Position numbers and translations under genes: made by a program. From Acidiphilium iwatense (lineage in GTDB: Bacteria > Pseudomonadota > Alphaproteobacteria > Acetobacterales > Acetobacteraceae), in assembly GCF_021556475.1 (NCBI RefSeq), contig NZ_JAKGBZ010000004.1:79329-143328 (forward strand): a stretch of DNA of 64,000 nt, in the 5' to 3' direction. How positions within the stretch are numbered: position 1 is the first letter of the stretch; every line of letters starts with the position of its first letter. Shown here one piece after another: positions 8,667 to 16,713 of the stretch. Under the pieces are notes generated by a model. It saw only the letters and a list, made by a program, of their open reading frames with translations, ran no database searches and was not told the origin of the DNA.

Positions 8667-9053
8667 CTAAGCGGCGAGCACCCGGTCGATTTTTGAACGC
8701 TTGATCAGGCTATCCATGAGGATCACCAAAGCTTTTTGATCCTCATCGGGCAATGCGTCGATCTCATTGAGCATGGCGTGCAGCTTGAGGTTATGGATGA
8801 CCGGCTGGTGCGTGCTCTTCTCCCGCCCGACCAGGACATCGAGGGAAACGCCGAGAATATCGGCAATTTTGACGATGGTATCGAGTTGCGGCACCGCAGT
8901 GCCACGCTCCCACCGATTATAGACCCTTGGGTTGACACTGAGCATGTCAGCCAGCCGTATTTGGGTAATTTTGCGCTCCTTGCGGGTGCTCTGCAACCGC
9001 TCTGCAAACATCGTCATATCCAGCCTCGCCGTTCCATTATGGATGGCAATCAT
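8667..9053 (-). CDS. XRE-family transcriptional repressor (copy 1)
   Basis: The protein has 128 aa. A Cro/C1-type helix-turn-helix lies at residues about 18-72 (KERKITQIRLADMLSVN, RVYNRWERGTAVPQ), followed by a helical tail. GAGGGGG lies 6 nt before ATG 9053, which supports this start over the inner ATGs at residues 13 and 15. The gene is divergent from the primase gene, with a 100-bp shared promoter region holding a perfect inverted repeat. It probably represses the primase-recombinase operon and itself, like a phage or integrative-element repressor. Confidence 0.85.
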   Translation of the reverse strand: MIAIHNGTARLDMTMFAERLQSTRKERKITQIRLADMLSVNPRVYNRWERGTAVPQLDTIVKIADILGVSLDVLVGREKSTHQPVIHNLKLHAMLNEIDALPDEDQKALVILMDSLIKRSKIDRVLAA

Positions 9054-9107
9054 CGTACACCCCCTCTGAAAACGGCTTGCGAATCTTCACCTATAAGGAT
9101 AACCATA

Positions 9108-9127
9108 AATAGACTTAATTGTCTATT
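9108..9127. promoter_or_regulatory. Palindromic operator between XRE repressor and primase (copy 1)
   Basis: AATAGAC and GTCTATT form perfect 7-bp arms around a TTAATT spacer. The site sits in the only AT-rich stretch of the divergent intergenic region, 27 bp before the primase start. It is the expected kind of target for the adjacent XRE protein. Confidence 0.6.
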
Positions 9128-9153
9128 GACGTGTTTTGGAGGAAATATCGCTC

Positions 9154-12100
9154 ATGGCCCGTATCCCGGCATCAGAATTAGAGCGGCTAAAGGTGGAAGT
9201 GTCGCTGGTCCGGCTGATTGAGGAGGCCGGGATCAAGCTGGCGCGCCGGGGCAAGGACTACACCGCGTGTTGCCCATTCCATGCGGAGGACACCGCCTCG
9301 CTGGTGGTGACGCCGGATAAAAACCTGTTCCACTGTTTTGGTTGCGGGGTGGCTGGCGGGCCGGTTGACTGGGTGATGAAGCGCAACGGGGTCAGCTTCC
9401 GTCATGCCATCGAACTTTTGCGCGAGGGTTTTGCTCCGGTGACGGAGTCGACGGTGAAGCGGACCCCAATGCGGGCCTTACCGCCGCCGGTGTCGTTCGA
9501 TGCCGATGACCAGGCGCTGCTGAACCAGGTGGTGGATTATTACCACGAGACTTTGAAGCAAAGCCCGGAGGCGCTGGCCTATTTGCAGGCGCGCGGCCTG
9601 GTGCATGGCGAGCTGGTGCAAAAATTCCGGCTGGGCTACGCGAACCGGACCCTGGGGCTTCGCCTGCCGGAAAAGACCCGCAAGGCGGGCGCCGATTTAC
9701 GCGCCCGGTTGGAGCGGATCGGGATTTACCGGGAGAGCGGGCACGAGCATTTTAACGGCAGCCTGGTGGTGCCGATTCTCGATGAGGGCGGCAACGTCAC
9801 CGAGCTTTATGGCCGCAAATTGCGCGACGATCTGCGCCCCGGTACGCCGAAGCATCTTTATCTGCCCGGCCCGCACAAGGGCGTGTGGAATCTGGACGGC
9901 ATCGCGGCGGCTGGCGAAGAAATCATCCTCACCGAGTCGCTGATCGACGCGATGGCGTTCTGGTGCGCGGGGTTCCGCAATGTGACGGCCTGCTACGGCA
10001 CAAGCGGTTTTACCGAGGATCATCTGGCGGCGTTCCGCGGCGCCGGGATTCTGCGCGTACTGATTGCCTTCGACCGTGACCCGGCCGGAGAGCGGGGCGC
10101 GGGCGAGGTGAGCGAGCGGCTAAGGAAAGAAGGTTTTTGCTCCTACCGGGTGGAGTTCCCGAAAGGGATGGATGCGGCGGAATATGCGTTGAAGGTGACG
10201 CCCGCCGCCAAGTCGCTGGGTGTACTGATTCGCAAGGCGGTGTGGCTGGGGCAAGGCCAGGCGCCCGCCATCACCAGCGCGCCGCGCGATCTTTTGCTCC
10301 CCGAACCGCCATTGTCCTCACCGGAAACAACCGGGCCGGAGCCAATCAGCCTCCGACCGAACCCCGTCCTTCCCTTAGCCGCTAAGGAAGAAGACACACC
10401 CGAGCTGGTTGCCGCTTTGCCCCTGGCGCCTTTGCCAGCGGCGCGTGTTCCGGCCCCGGCGGAGGACATCCCGGCCGAGGTGAGCGAGACGGAAACGGTG
10501 TTCAGTTTTGGTGATCGGCGCTGGCGGGTGCGTGGCTTGGCCCGCAATTTGGCGCATGACGTGCTGAAGGTGAATCTGCTGGCCTCTTGCGGGGCCGCGT
10601 TCCATGTCGATGCGCTCGATCTGTATAATGCCCGCGCGCGTACAAGTTTTTTGACCCAGGCGGCGATAGAGTTGCAGGTGCCGGAGGATGTGCTGAAGGC
10701 CGATCTCGGCCGGGTGCTGCTGAAACTGGAGGAGTTGCAGGACGAGGCGATCAAGAAGGCCCTGGCGCCCAAACTGGCCGAGGCCGTGACGATGGACGAG
10801 GAAGCACGGCACGCCGCCCTTGCCCTGCTGAAAAGCGAGAATTTGCTGGCCAGAATTCTGGCGGATTTTGATGCCTGCGGCATCGCTGGCGAAGGCACCA
10901 ACAAGTTGGTCGGCTATCTGGCGGCAGTCTCGCGCAAATTGGCATCACCCTTGGCTGTGGTGATTCAATCGTCGAGTGCGGCCGGTAAATCGGCGTTGAT
11001 GGAGGCGGTGCTGGCCTTCGTGCCGCCGGAGGAGCGTGTGCAGTACAGCGCGATGACGGGGCAAAGCCTGTTCTACATGGGCGAGATCAGCCTGAAGCAT
11101 CGGATTCTCGCACTTGCCGAGGAGGAGGGCGCGGCGCGGGCAAGCTACGCGCTCAAACTTTTGCAGTCGGAGGGCGAGCTGACCATTGCCAGCACCGGCA
11201 GCGATCCTAAGACCGGCAACCTGGTGACGCAGGAATACCGGGTCGAGGGGCCGGTGATGCTGATGATGACGACCACGGCGATTGATATTGACGAGGAGCT
11301 GATGAATCGCTGCCTGGTGCTGGCGGTGGATGAGGACCGCGAACAGACCCGCGCCATCCACCGGCTGCAACGGCAAAAGCGCACCTTGGCCGGGCTGGTG
11401 CGCCGGCATGAGAAGCAGGCGATTCTGGATTTGCACCGCAACGCGCAGCGGCTGTTGCGCCCGCTCGCCGTGGTGAATCCCTACGCCGACCGGCTCACTT
11501 TTTTGGACGACCGCACCCGCACACGGCGCGACCATGAGAAATATCTGACGCTGATCGACGCCATCACGCTGCTGCACCAGCACCAGCGCCCCATCCGCAG
11601 CGCCGTGGTCGAGAGCAAGCCGGTGGAATATGTCGAGACGATGCTGGCCGATATCGAAATCGCCAATCGGCTGGCGCATGAGGTGCTGGGCCGCAGCCTG
11701 GACGAATTGCCGCCGCAGACCCGCCGGATGCTGGCGGTGGTTTTTGCCCATGTGCAGGAATCGGCGAACGCCAAAGCGATCCGGCCAAATGACGTGCGGT
11801 TCAGCCGGGCCGACATTCGCAGGCGGGCGGGCCTGGCTGACACGCAATGCCGCCTGCATCTGGACCGCCTGGCCGCGCTGGAATTTTTGCTGACCCATCG
11901 CGGCAGCCGAGGCCAGAGTTTTGAGTATGAGTTGTTGTTCGATGGCGACATCGCGGCCGGTGCGCCGCATCTGCCGGGGTTGATCGAGGTGGACTCGCTT
12001 TGTTCCGCGCCTATGACGGCAAGTTCGCGGGGTGAAACGCCACAGTTGGCGGGGCCATCGCGGGGGCATGGCGGGGCCAACGCGGCCCCTTCGCGGGTTG

Positions 12101-12243
12101 CCAAATCACCCGCAAAGCCAGGCGCAGAAAAGGGTTTTGAGGAATCCCCGGAGCCAGAGCCGGAATCGCACCCCCTACGGGTGAACGGCCATGCCGGGTC
12201 ATACTCGCAAACCGCCATCCTTCCCTTAGCCGCTTCGGCGTGA
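9154..12243 (+). CDS. CHC2 zinc finger-Toprim primase fused to a P-loop ATPase (copy 1)
   Basis: The protein has 1029 aa. ATG 9154 was chosen because GGAGGA lies 10 nt upstream; a TTG at 9136 is in frame. A DnaG-type CHC2 zinc finger has C40, H43, C61 and C64 (CCPFH, CFGCG). A Toprim domain follows, with E261 in TESLIDA and D307/D309 in AFDRDPAG. A proline-rich linker lies at about 380-445. The C-terminal half has a Walker A (SSSAAGKSAL, K612) and an acidic strand (LALAEEEGA), as in helicase- or initiator-like ATPases. It probably primes and drives replication of the element. The recombinase starts 4 bp downstream. The architecture resembles phage/plasmid primase-helicases; the exact family is uncertain. 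Confidence 0.85.
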   Translation: MARIPASELERLKVEVSLVRLIEEAGIKLARRGKDYTACCPFHAEDTASLVVTPDKNLFHCFGCGVAGGPVDWVMKRNGVSFRHAIELLREGFAPVTESTVKRTPMRALPPPVSFDADDQALLNQVVDYYHETLKQSPEALAYLQARGLVHGELVQKFRLGYANRTLGLRLPEKTRKAGADLRARLERIGIYRESGHEHFNGSLVVPILDEGGNVTELYGRKLRDDLRPGTPKHLYLPGPHKGVWNLDGIAAAGEEIILTESLIDAMAFWCAGFRNVTACYGTSGFTEDHLAAFRGAGILRVLIAFDRDPAGERGAGEVSERLRKEGFCSYRVEFPKGMDAAEYALKVTPAAKSLGVLIRKAVWLGQGQAPAITSAPRDLLLPEPPLSSPETTGPEPISLRPNPVLPLAAKEEDTPELVAALPLAPLPAARVPAPAEDIPAEVSETETVFSFGDRRWRVRGLARNLAHDVLKVNLLASCGAAFHVDALDLYNARARTSFLTQAAIELQVPEDVLKADLGRVLLKLEELQDEAIKKALAPKLAEAVTMDEEARHAALALLKSENLLARILADFDACGIAGEGTNKLVGYLAAVSRKLASPLAVVIQSSSAAGKSALMEAVLAFVPPEERVQYSAMTGQSLFYMGEISLKHRILALAEEEGAARASYALKLLQSEGELTIASTGSDPKTGNLVTQEYRVEGPVMLMMTTTAIDIDEELMNRCLVLAVDEDREQTRAIHRLQRQKRTLAGLVRRHEKQAILDLHRNAQRLLRPLAVVNPYADRLTFLDDRTRTRRDHEKYLTLIDAITLLHQHQRPIRSAVVESKPVEYVETMLADIEIANRLAHEVLGRSLDELPPQTRRMLAVVFAHVQESANAKAIRPNDVRFSRADIRRRAGLADTQCRLHLDRLAALEFLLTHRGSRGQSFEYELLFDGDIAAGAPHLPGLIEVDSLCSAPMTASSRGETPQLAGPSRGHGGANAAPSRVAKSPAKPGAEKGFEESPEPEPESHPLRVNGHAGSYSQTAILPLAASA

Positions 12244-12247
12244 GCCG

Positions 12248-13243
12248 ATGCCCCGCCCTCGCGTGGCCCGGCGCAAACCGCCACCACCTCCGCCCGCGCA
12301 AAATCTGCTGACCGCGTATCAAGCTGCGTTCCATGAATGGGAGGCGGTGACCGGCTACTCGGCGCGGACAATCGAACAGCAACGCTTTGCCATCGGCCGG
12401 TTTATCCAGTGGTGCGGCGAGCGTGGGCTGGCCCGGCCGCAGGACATCACGCGGCCAATTCTGGAACGCTACCAGCGCGCGATCTATCACCATCGCAAGC
12501 GTAACGGCCAACCTTTGGGCGCCAGTTCGCAGCTCAACATGCTGCTGCCGCTGCAAGCCTGGTTCAAATGGCTCACCCGGCAGAACCACCTGCTCTACAA
12601 TCCGGCGGCCGATCTGGACCTGCCGCGCAAGCCAAAAACCCTGCCCAAAGGGCTGCTGACCATCGCCGAGATCGAATCGGTGCTGGGCCAGGCCGACCCG
12701 GCCACGCATGAGGGCATCAGGGCGCGGGCGATTCTGGAAACCCTGTACTCGACCGGTATCCGCCGCATGGAGGTGGTGGGGCTAAAACTGCATGAGGTCG
12801 ATACCGAGCGCGGGGCGCTGATGGTCCGGCTGGGCAAGGGCGCCAAAGACCGGCTGCTGCCGATCGGGGCGCGGGCCTGTGCCTGGGTGAACAAATACCG
12901 TGACGAGGTGCGGCCGTTGCTCGCCATCGGCCATGACGATCAGACCTTGTTCCTCGATGATGATGGCAAGGCGTTCGAGCCTGGCCGACTGGGCGATCTC
13001 GTGAAACGGCATCTGCAAGCCGCCGGCATCCACCAGCCAGGCGCTTGCCACCTGTTCCGCCATGCCTGCGCCACCCACATGCTGGAAAACGGCGCCGATA
13101 TCAGGTTCATCCAGGTCATGCTCGGCCACGAAAAGCTGACCACCACCCAGATCTACGCCCAGGTCAGCATCGCCAAGCTCAAGGAAATCCACGACGCCAC
13201 CCATCCCGCCAAACTAAACCGGCAGAAATCCGCCGAAATCTGA
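12248..13243 (+). CDS. XerC/D-like tyrosine recombinase of the R element (copy 1)
   Basis: The protein has 331 aa. A SAM-like core-binding domain spans about residues 20-125, then the catalytic domain. The visible catalytic set is R172 (TGIRRMEVV), H268/R271 (CHLFRHAC), H294 (LGHEK) and Y303 (QIYAQV). Such enzymes integrate, excise or resolve DNA at short sites. It is translationally linked to the primase gene (4-bp gap), so both are likely controlled by the divergent XRE repressor. The 208 bp downstream to the tip frame contain no gene and may hold the right attachment site. Confidence 0.92.
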   Translation: MPRPRVARRKPPPPPPAQNLLTAYQAAFHEWEAVTGYSARTIEQQRFAIGRFIQWCGERGLARPQDITRPILERYQRAIYHHRKRNGQPLGASSQLNMLLPLQAWFKWLTRQNHLLYNPAADLDLPRKPKTLPKGLLTIAEIESVLGQADPATHEGIRARAILETLYSTGIRRMEVVGLKLHEVDTERGALMVRLGKGAKDRLLPIGARACAWVNKYRDEVRPLLAIGHDDQTLFLDDDGKAFEPGRLGDLVKRHLQAAGIHQPGACHLFRHACATHMLENGADIRFIQVMLGHEKLTTTQIYAQVSIAKLKEIHDATHPAKLNRQKSAEI

Positions 13244-13451
13244 GAGCGCGCACCGGCCGGACGCTGGGCACCGGCCCTAACCCCAACTCCCTCTTAGCCG
13301 CTCTCCCGGCCGCGCCACACCCACGGCCCCGGCCGCATACTCGTGCCTCTTGCAACTATCGCGTCTCCGGGCAAAACTACGCACCTGAGAAATTTTACAC
13401 CGGGAGGATGCCGCCTTCTTCGATTCCGCCGCGCCAACCCGTTGGTTTGCC

Positions 13452-13940
13452 TTGGAAAACTCGCCAACGGTAGGGCCGCAGGCGCCGGAGAAACTTAGAT
13501 ATCTCTTTAGTCGCGCTGCTCAAGCAGAGGCGAATGGGCAGAACCCGTTAGATCAGATCGGCCAAGGACTGGAATACATTAGCGGTCAGATTGAGTCGGC
13601 CTTCGACGCAGTCACCGGCGAAACACAGAATTTTTACGATAGCTTACTCGGGGTCAATGACACCCAGCTTACCAGCGTTAACAATACCCAGCTTGGTGGC
13701 CCGCCACTCCAGCAGCTTGGTGGCCCACCACTTATGATGGCCGCAGCTGGGGATTACGCATGCGAAGGATTTTCAGCTGGCTGTCAGAACGGTGGCTCTT
13801 GGGGCACAACGGGAGGGTATAATGTTAGTGGTAGGATACTTTGCTATGACTGCGCCCTTAGAATGCTTGGCCTCGAAGATGAACCTCGCTCCGTACAATC
13901 TGAGACAATGGAACATTTCGAGATTGGGGATGGGGACTGA
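13452..13940 (+). CDS. Displaced Rhs-type toxin tip 1
   Basis: The frame gives 162 aa from a TTG with no ribosome binding site; it is open back to 13389 inside the R element. The first 18 codons belong to the repeat, and the rest is unique from 13507. Residues 70-95 hold short repeats (NDTQLTSVNNTQLGG, PPLQQLGGPPL), then a compact C-terminal domain with GYNVSGRILCYDCALRM, that is, a CxxC motif. There is no Rhs core or signal peptide, so this looks like a silent, displaced toxin C-terminus. The toxin family is not recognised. Base composition is less GC-rich than the R element. A candidate immunity gene follows 34 bp later. Confidence 0.55.
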   Translation: MENSPTVGPQAPEKLRYLFSRAAQAEANGQNPLDQIGQGLEYISGQIESAFDAVTGETQNFYDSLLGVNDTQLTSVNNTQLGGPPLQQLGGPPLMMAAAGDYACEGFSAGCQNGGSWGTTGGYNVSGRILCYDCALRMLGLEDEPRSVQSETMEHFEIGDGD

Positions 13941-13974
13941 TCGTAATCTTGGATGAGAATTTGAGGTCAAAGTA

Positions 13975-14349
13975 ATGACAGATCATGCCAAAACCATTTT
14001 GGATTTGTCCGTCGGAGATTTTTTTCATGCCGCAAGTGCAAGTGGCGCTAAAATTATATGCTTAGTCACGGCAATCACAAGTACACACATTCAAGCCAGA
14101 AACATAACCCGTCAAATATGCCTTGATTTCGACCGGCAAACTGGTTTTGCGAAGTGGGGTAACAAGAGCGCCTTATGTAGCATTGATTCGATCAAGCCTT
14201 TACCGCCTGAAATCCATGACGTTTTTTTGGGGCTTGATAGAAGATATCGGTCAGGGCAAGGGCCAGAAGCAGCTAAATTGCTTGATGCAGAAAAGCGTGC
14301 GCTCGCTTTTGCCCGCACCCATTATTCCTCAAACCCTTTGCCTCTTTAG
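13975..14349 (+). CDS. Candidate immunity protein for toxin tip 1
   Basis: The protein is soluble and 124 aa long, with no signal or membrane helix. The N-terminal half looks like a small beta barrel (LSVGDFFHAASASGAKIICLVTAI) and the C-terminal half is helical and basic. The GAGG upstream is a plausible ribosome binding site. The gene follows the tip frame and is unrelated to the membrane proteins behind the two Gly-rich tips, which fits a different toxin type. No family is recognised. Between its stop and the second R element (14350-14450) there is no gene. Confidence 0.55.
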   Translation: MTDHAKTILDLSVGDFFHAASASGAKIICLVTAITSTHIQARNITRQICLDFDRQTGFAKWGNKSALCSIDSIKPLPPEIHDVFLGLDRRYRSGQGPEAAKLLDAEKRALAFARTHYSSNPLPL

Positions 14350-14700
14350 TAACGCTGATTCAGAGGGCTTTCGGGACAGGCGCTATAAAAAACGCGATTA
14401 ACCTGACGCCCTCCTTGCTTCCATCCTCCCTTCATGTGCTCGTCCGATCAAGGACGCTCGCCATGCTCGCCCTTTGGGCTGTGCGTGGCTCCGCGCCGCC
14501 TGCGGCGGTGGCCGCTGGTGCGGCCATCCTTTGACGGCCTGCGCGCATTGCGGGATTCTGGATTTGGCCGGGGCGCGGAAACGGCCCCTAACCGAACCCG
14601 GAAACGGAATTTTCTGCCGGGCGCCCTGATGCCGAACGATGCACGGAACGATCCACTGAATTAAGTTCCTGGCGCCTGGCTTTTGCCTTATCCTCCCGTC

Positions 14701-15195
14701 ATGCCCAAGCCCGCGACTTTTACACCGGCTGAGATATCGGCATTGGCTTCCCGGCTCGGTGAGGTCTGGCGGCCGGGGAGCCAGATCACGCCGTGGCTAC
14801 GGGACAATGCGGATCGGCTGACAAAACTGAACCGCGAGGAGCGGTTTAGCTGGGCGGCGGTGGCGTCGGCATTGAACGAGGTTGGGATTATGTACCGCAC
14901 GGGCAACCCCTGGACGGCGACCAACCTGGCCAAGGCAGTCAGCGAGGTCCGCCCCGGTGGACGCGCGAATCCGACGTCCGAGCGCAAAGCCGAACTCGCG
15001 GCCTGGAGAGCCGACCAGGATGCCGTAAAGGCCCAGGAGGATGCGGCGTTTGCTGTCGCGTGGGAAACCATGCCCCGCGATGAGCAAGACGAACTGCTTG
15101 ATCAGTGGCGCCAGACGGATGAATTATTCGGGACGGCCGCTGCCCGGTTTTTATCGAGATCGGGTTATCGTAAGGCGCGGCCTGGAGAGACCTAA
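14701..15195 (+). CDS. Small putative DNA-binding protein of the R element (copy 2)
   Basis: The sequence is identical to the 164-aa protein of copy 1, with the same flanking 12-bp inverted repeat (14650-14661 and 15227-15238). A helix-turn-helix-like N-terminal module is visible. It is likely to recognise the adjacent repeats, but this is inference. Confidence 0.6.
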   Translation: MPKPATFTPAEISALASRLGEVWRPGSQITPWLRDNADRLTKLNREERFSWAAVASALNEVGIMYRTGNPWTATNLAKAVSEVRPGGRANPTSERKAELAAWRADQDAVKAQEDAAFAVAWETMPRDEQDELLDQWRQTDELFGTAAARFLSRSGYRKARPGET

Positions 15196-15228
15196 ACCAT
15201 CTCCAGCTCAATGATCGCCCGCCATCAT

Positions 15229-15312
15229 TCAGTGGATCATTCTGAAGATTCGTCTGAGCTACATTCTGAGCTATATTCAGAGCATCAATCCGTTGTTCTT
15301 TCTGAGGTCACT
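15229..15312 (+). repeat. Seven phased 12-bp iteron-like units (copy 2)
   Basis: The array is the same as in copy 1, followed at 15314-15335 by the same stem-loop and T-run terminator. Two candidate origins in tandem would be unusual for a resident plasmid-like element. Confidence 0.6.
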
Positions 15313-15519
15313 TCCGGGCTAATCCCGGCTTTTTGTTGTGGTATTATGTTATGCGTTTACTACAGACCAAGGCATCCTAGCGGATACTTTGAACGTGCAA
15401 CGAAAACCCGGCCAAAACCCTCAAAAATGCGCCTTCTGGGTTTTTGCTCCCAGGGACGGGGCGAAGAACAAGTTTTTGCCAGTCCGAACAAAGAACGGGC
15501 GGTTTTGTTGCCGCGAAGC

Positions 15520-15574
15520 GGGACAGAAGAGAGACACGAGAGAGACAGAAGAGGGACAGCAGAGAGACAGCAAG
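15520..15574 (+). repeat. Five phased 11-bp iteron-like units (copy 2)
   Basis: The purine-rich 11-bp array is identical to that in copy 1. The interval 15196-15677 around it holds no convincing gene. Confidence 0.6.
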
Positions 15575-15677
15575 GTGAGCTATATGGACCAATGCACCCT
15601 TGGTGCTTTTGGTACCTCGATAAAAAACATAACCGGCCCGTAAGATGCAGCACTGACTTCATGTGCTGGCGGCCCCG

Positions 15678-16025
15678 TTACGCCAAAACCTGAGAGATTG
15701 AACTTTTGAGAGCGGCCTGATCGGCGGTGACGAGCGTGCCGAGCTGGCGGATGATGAGGGCTTGTTCCAGCGTGGCGAAAACCGGCTTGACGGCGGAGGG
15801 TTTGAGCAGGCCGGCCGCCTGCCAGTCGCGGAGCCAAACTTCCCCGAGGGTGGGGCTGGGGCGGAACTGGCTGGTGATCGCCATCAACACGATATCCGGC
15901 TTGACGCGGTTGTAGGCCAGATTGCTGACGACGACGGCGGGCCGCTGCTTTGATGCGGTCTGGCTGGTGAAGGGGAACGGGACGAGGACGACATCGCCAA
16001 ACTCAAAGGGCATCGTAGGCGTCAT
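15678..16025 (-). CDS. MazF/PemK-family toxin of the R element (copy 2)
   Basis: This is an identical second copy of the MazF-type endoribonuclease toxin, with starts at 16025 or 16013. It still overlaps its own antitoxin, so both toxin-antitoxin pairs appear functional. Loss of one R element by recombination would leave the other pair to neutralise residual toxin. Confidence 0.85.
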   Translation of the reverse strand: MTPTMPFEFGDVVLVPFPFTSQTASKQRPAVVVSNLAYNRVKPDIVLMAITSQFRPSPTLGEVWLRDWQAAGLLKPSAVKPVFATLEQALIIRQLGTLVTADQAALKSSISQVLA

Positions 16026-16200
16026 CTTCCGGGTTGTTCCAGATCGCGGCGAAGGCGGGCGCACTCACGGCACCGGCGGCGCGGGTGAGCGAACGCTCCT
16101 GCTCGCGGGCGGCGATGAACTCGACAAAATCCTCGATCTCGGCGATCCGCTCGACCGGCAGCGCCTGAATTTTTTCGAGCAAGGGTTGGATGTTCGGCAT
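16003..16200 (-). CDS. Antitoxin of the MazF pair (copy 2)
   Basis: The 65-aa DUF2281/VapB-like antitoxin is identical to that of copy 1, with the same GAGGA ribosome binding site and the same overlap with its toxin gene. Confidence 0.75.
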   Translation of the reverse strand: MPNIQPLLEKIQALPVERIAEIEDFVEFIAAREQERSLTRAAGAVSAPAFAAIWNNPEDDAYDAL

Positions 16201-16226
16201 GATTGATCCTCAGATGATGAAGGCGG

Positions 16227-16613
16227 CTAAGCGGCGAGCACCCGGTCGATTTTTGAACGCTTGATCAGGCTATCCATGAGGATCACCAAAGCTTTTTGAT
16301 CCTCATCGGGCAATGCGTCGATCTCATTGAGCATGGCGTGCAGCTTGAGGTTATGGATGACCGGCTGGTGCGTGCTCTTCTCCCGCCCGACCAGGACATC
16401 GAGGGAAACGCCGAGAATATCGGCAATTTTGACGATGGTATCGAGTTGCGGCACCGCAGTGCCACGCTCCCACCGATTATAGACCCTTGGGTTGACACTG
16501 AGCATGTCAGCCAGCCGTATTTGGGTAATTTTGCGCTCCTTGCGGGTGCTCTGCAACCGCTCTGCAAACATCGTCATATCCAGCCTCGCCGTTCCATTAT
16601 GGATGGCAATCAT
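16227..16613 (-). CDS. XRE-family transcriptional repressor (copy 2)
   Basis: The 128-aa Cro/C1-type repressor is identical to copy 1 and divergent from the second primase gene. Both repressor copies could act in trans on both operators, so tandem elements would be co-repressed. Confidence 0.85.
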   Translation of the reverse strand: MIAIHNGTARLDMTMFAERLQSTRKERKITQIRLADMLSVNPRVYNRWERGTAVPQLDTIVKIADILGVSLDVLVGREKSTHQPVIHNLKLHAMLNEIDALPDEDQKALVILMDSLIKRSKIDRVLAA

Positions 16614-16667
16614 CGTACACCCCCTCTGAAAACGGCTTGCGAATCTTCACCTATAAGGATAACCATA

Positions 16668-16687
16668 AATAGACTTAATTGTCTATT
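16668..16687. promoter_or_regulatory. Palindromic operator between XRE repressor and primase (copy 2)
   Basis: The same 7-bp arms (AATAGAC/GTCTATT) flank TTAATT, 27 bp before the primase start. It is the candidate binding site of the XRE repressor. Confidence 0.6.
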
Positions 16688-16713
16688 GACGTGTTTTGGA
16701 GGAAATATCGCTC

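Larger units (their letters stand above)
6891..13506 (+). mobile_element. R element, copy 1: 6.6-kb primase-recombinase mobile element
   Basis: This 6,616-bp block recurs at 14451-21066 with no difference that I could see; every translated frame is identical. Weaker identity extends 23 bp further left (6868-6890 versus 14428-14450, mismatches at 6876 and 6890). Cargo in order: a 250-bp non-coding left end, a small DNA-binding-like ORF, an iteron-like region, mazF/antitoxin (minus), an XRE repressor (minus), a primase-ATPase and a tyrosine recombinase, then about 260 bp of non-coding right end. No terminal inverted repeats or target-site duplication were found. A recombinase plus its own primase suggests an integrative, plasmid-like element rather than an IS. 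The right end joins directly to a toxin-tip reading frame. Confidence 0.85.

Noticed and set aside
10945..12069. Long antisense frame (374 aa) opposite the primase gene
   Set aside because: It is a shadow of a GC-rich coding strand: low-complexity His/Arg/Gln composition and no ribosome binding site, while the plus strand has clear primase and ATPase motifs.
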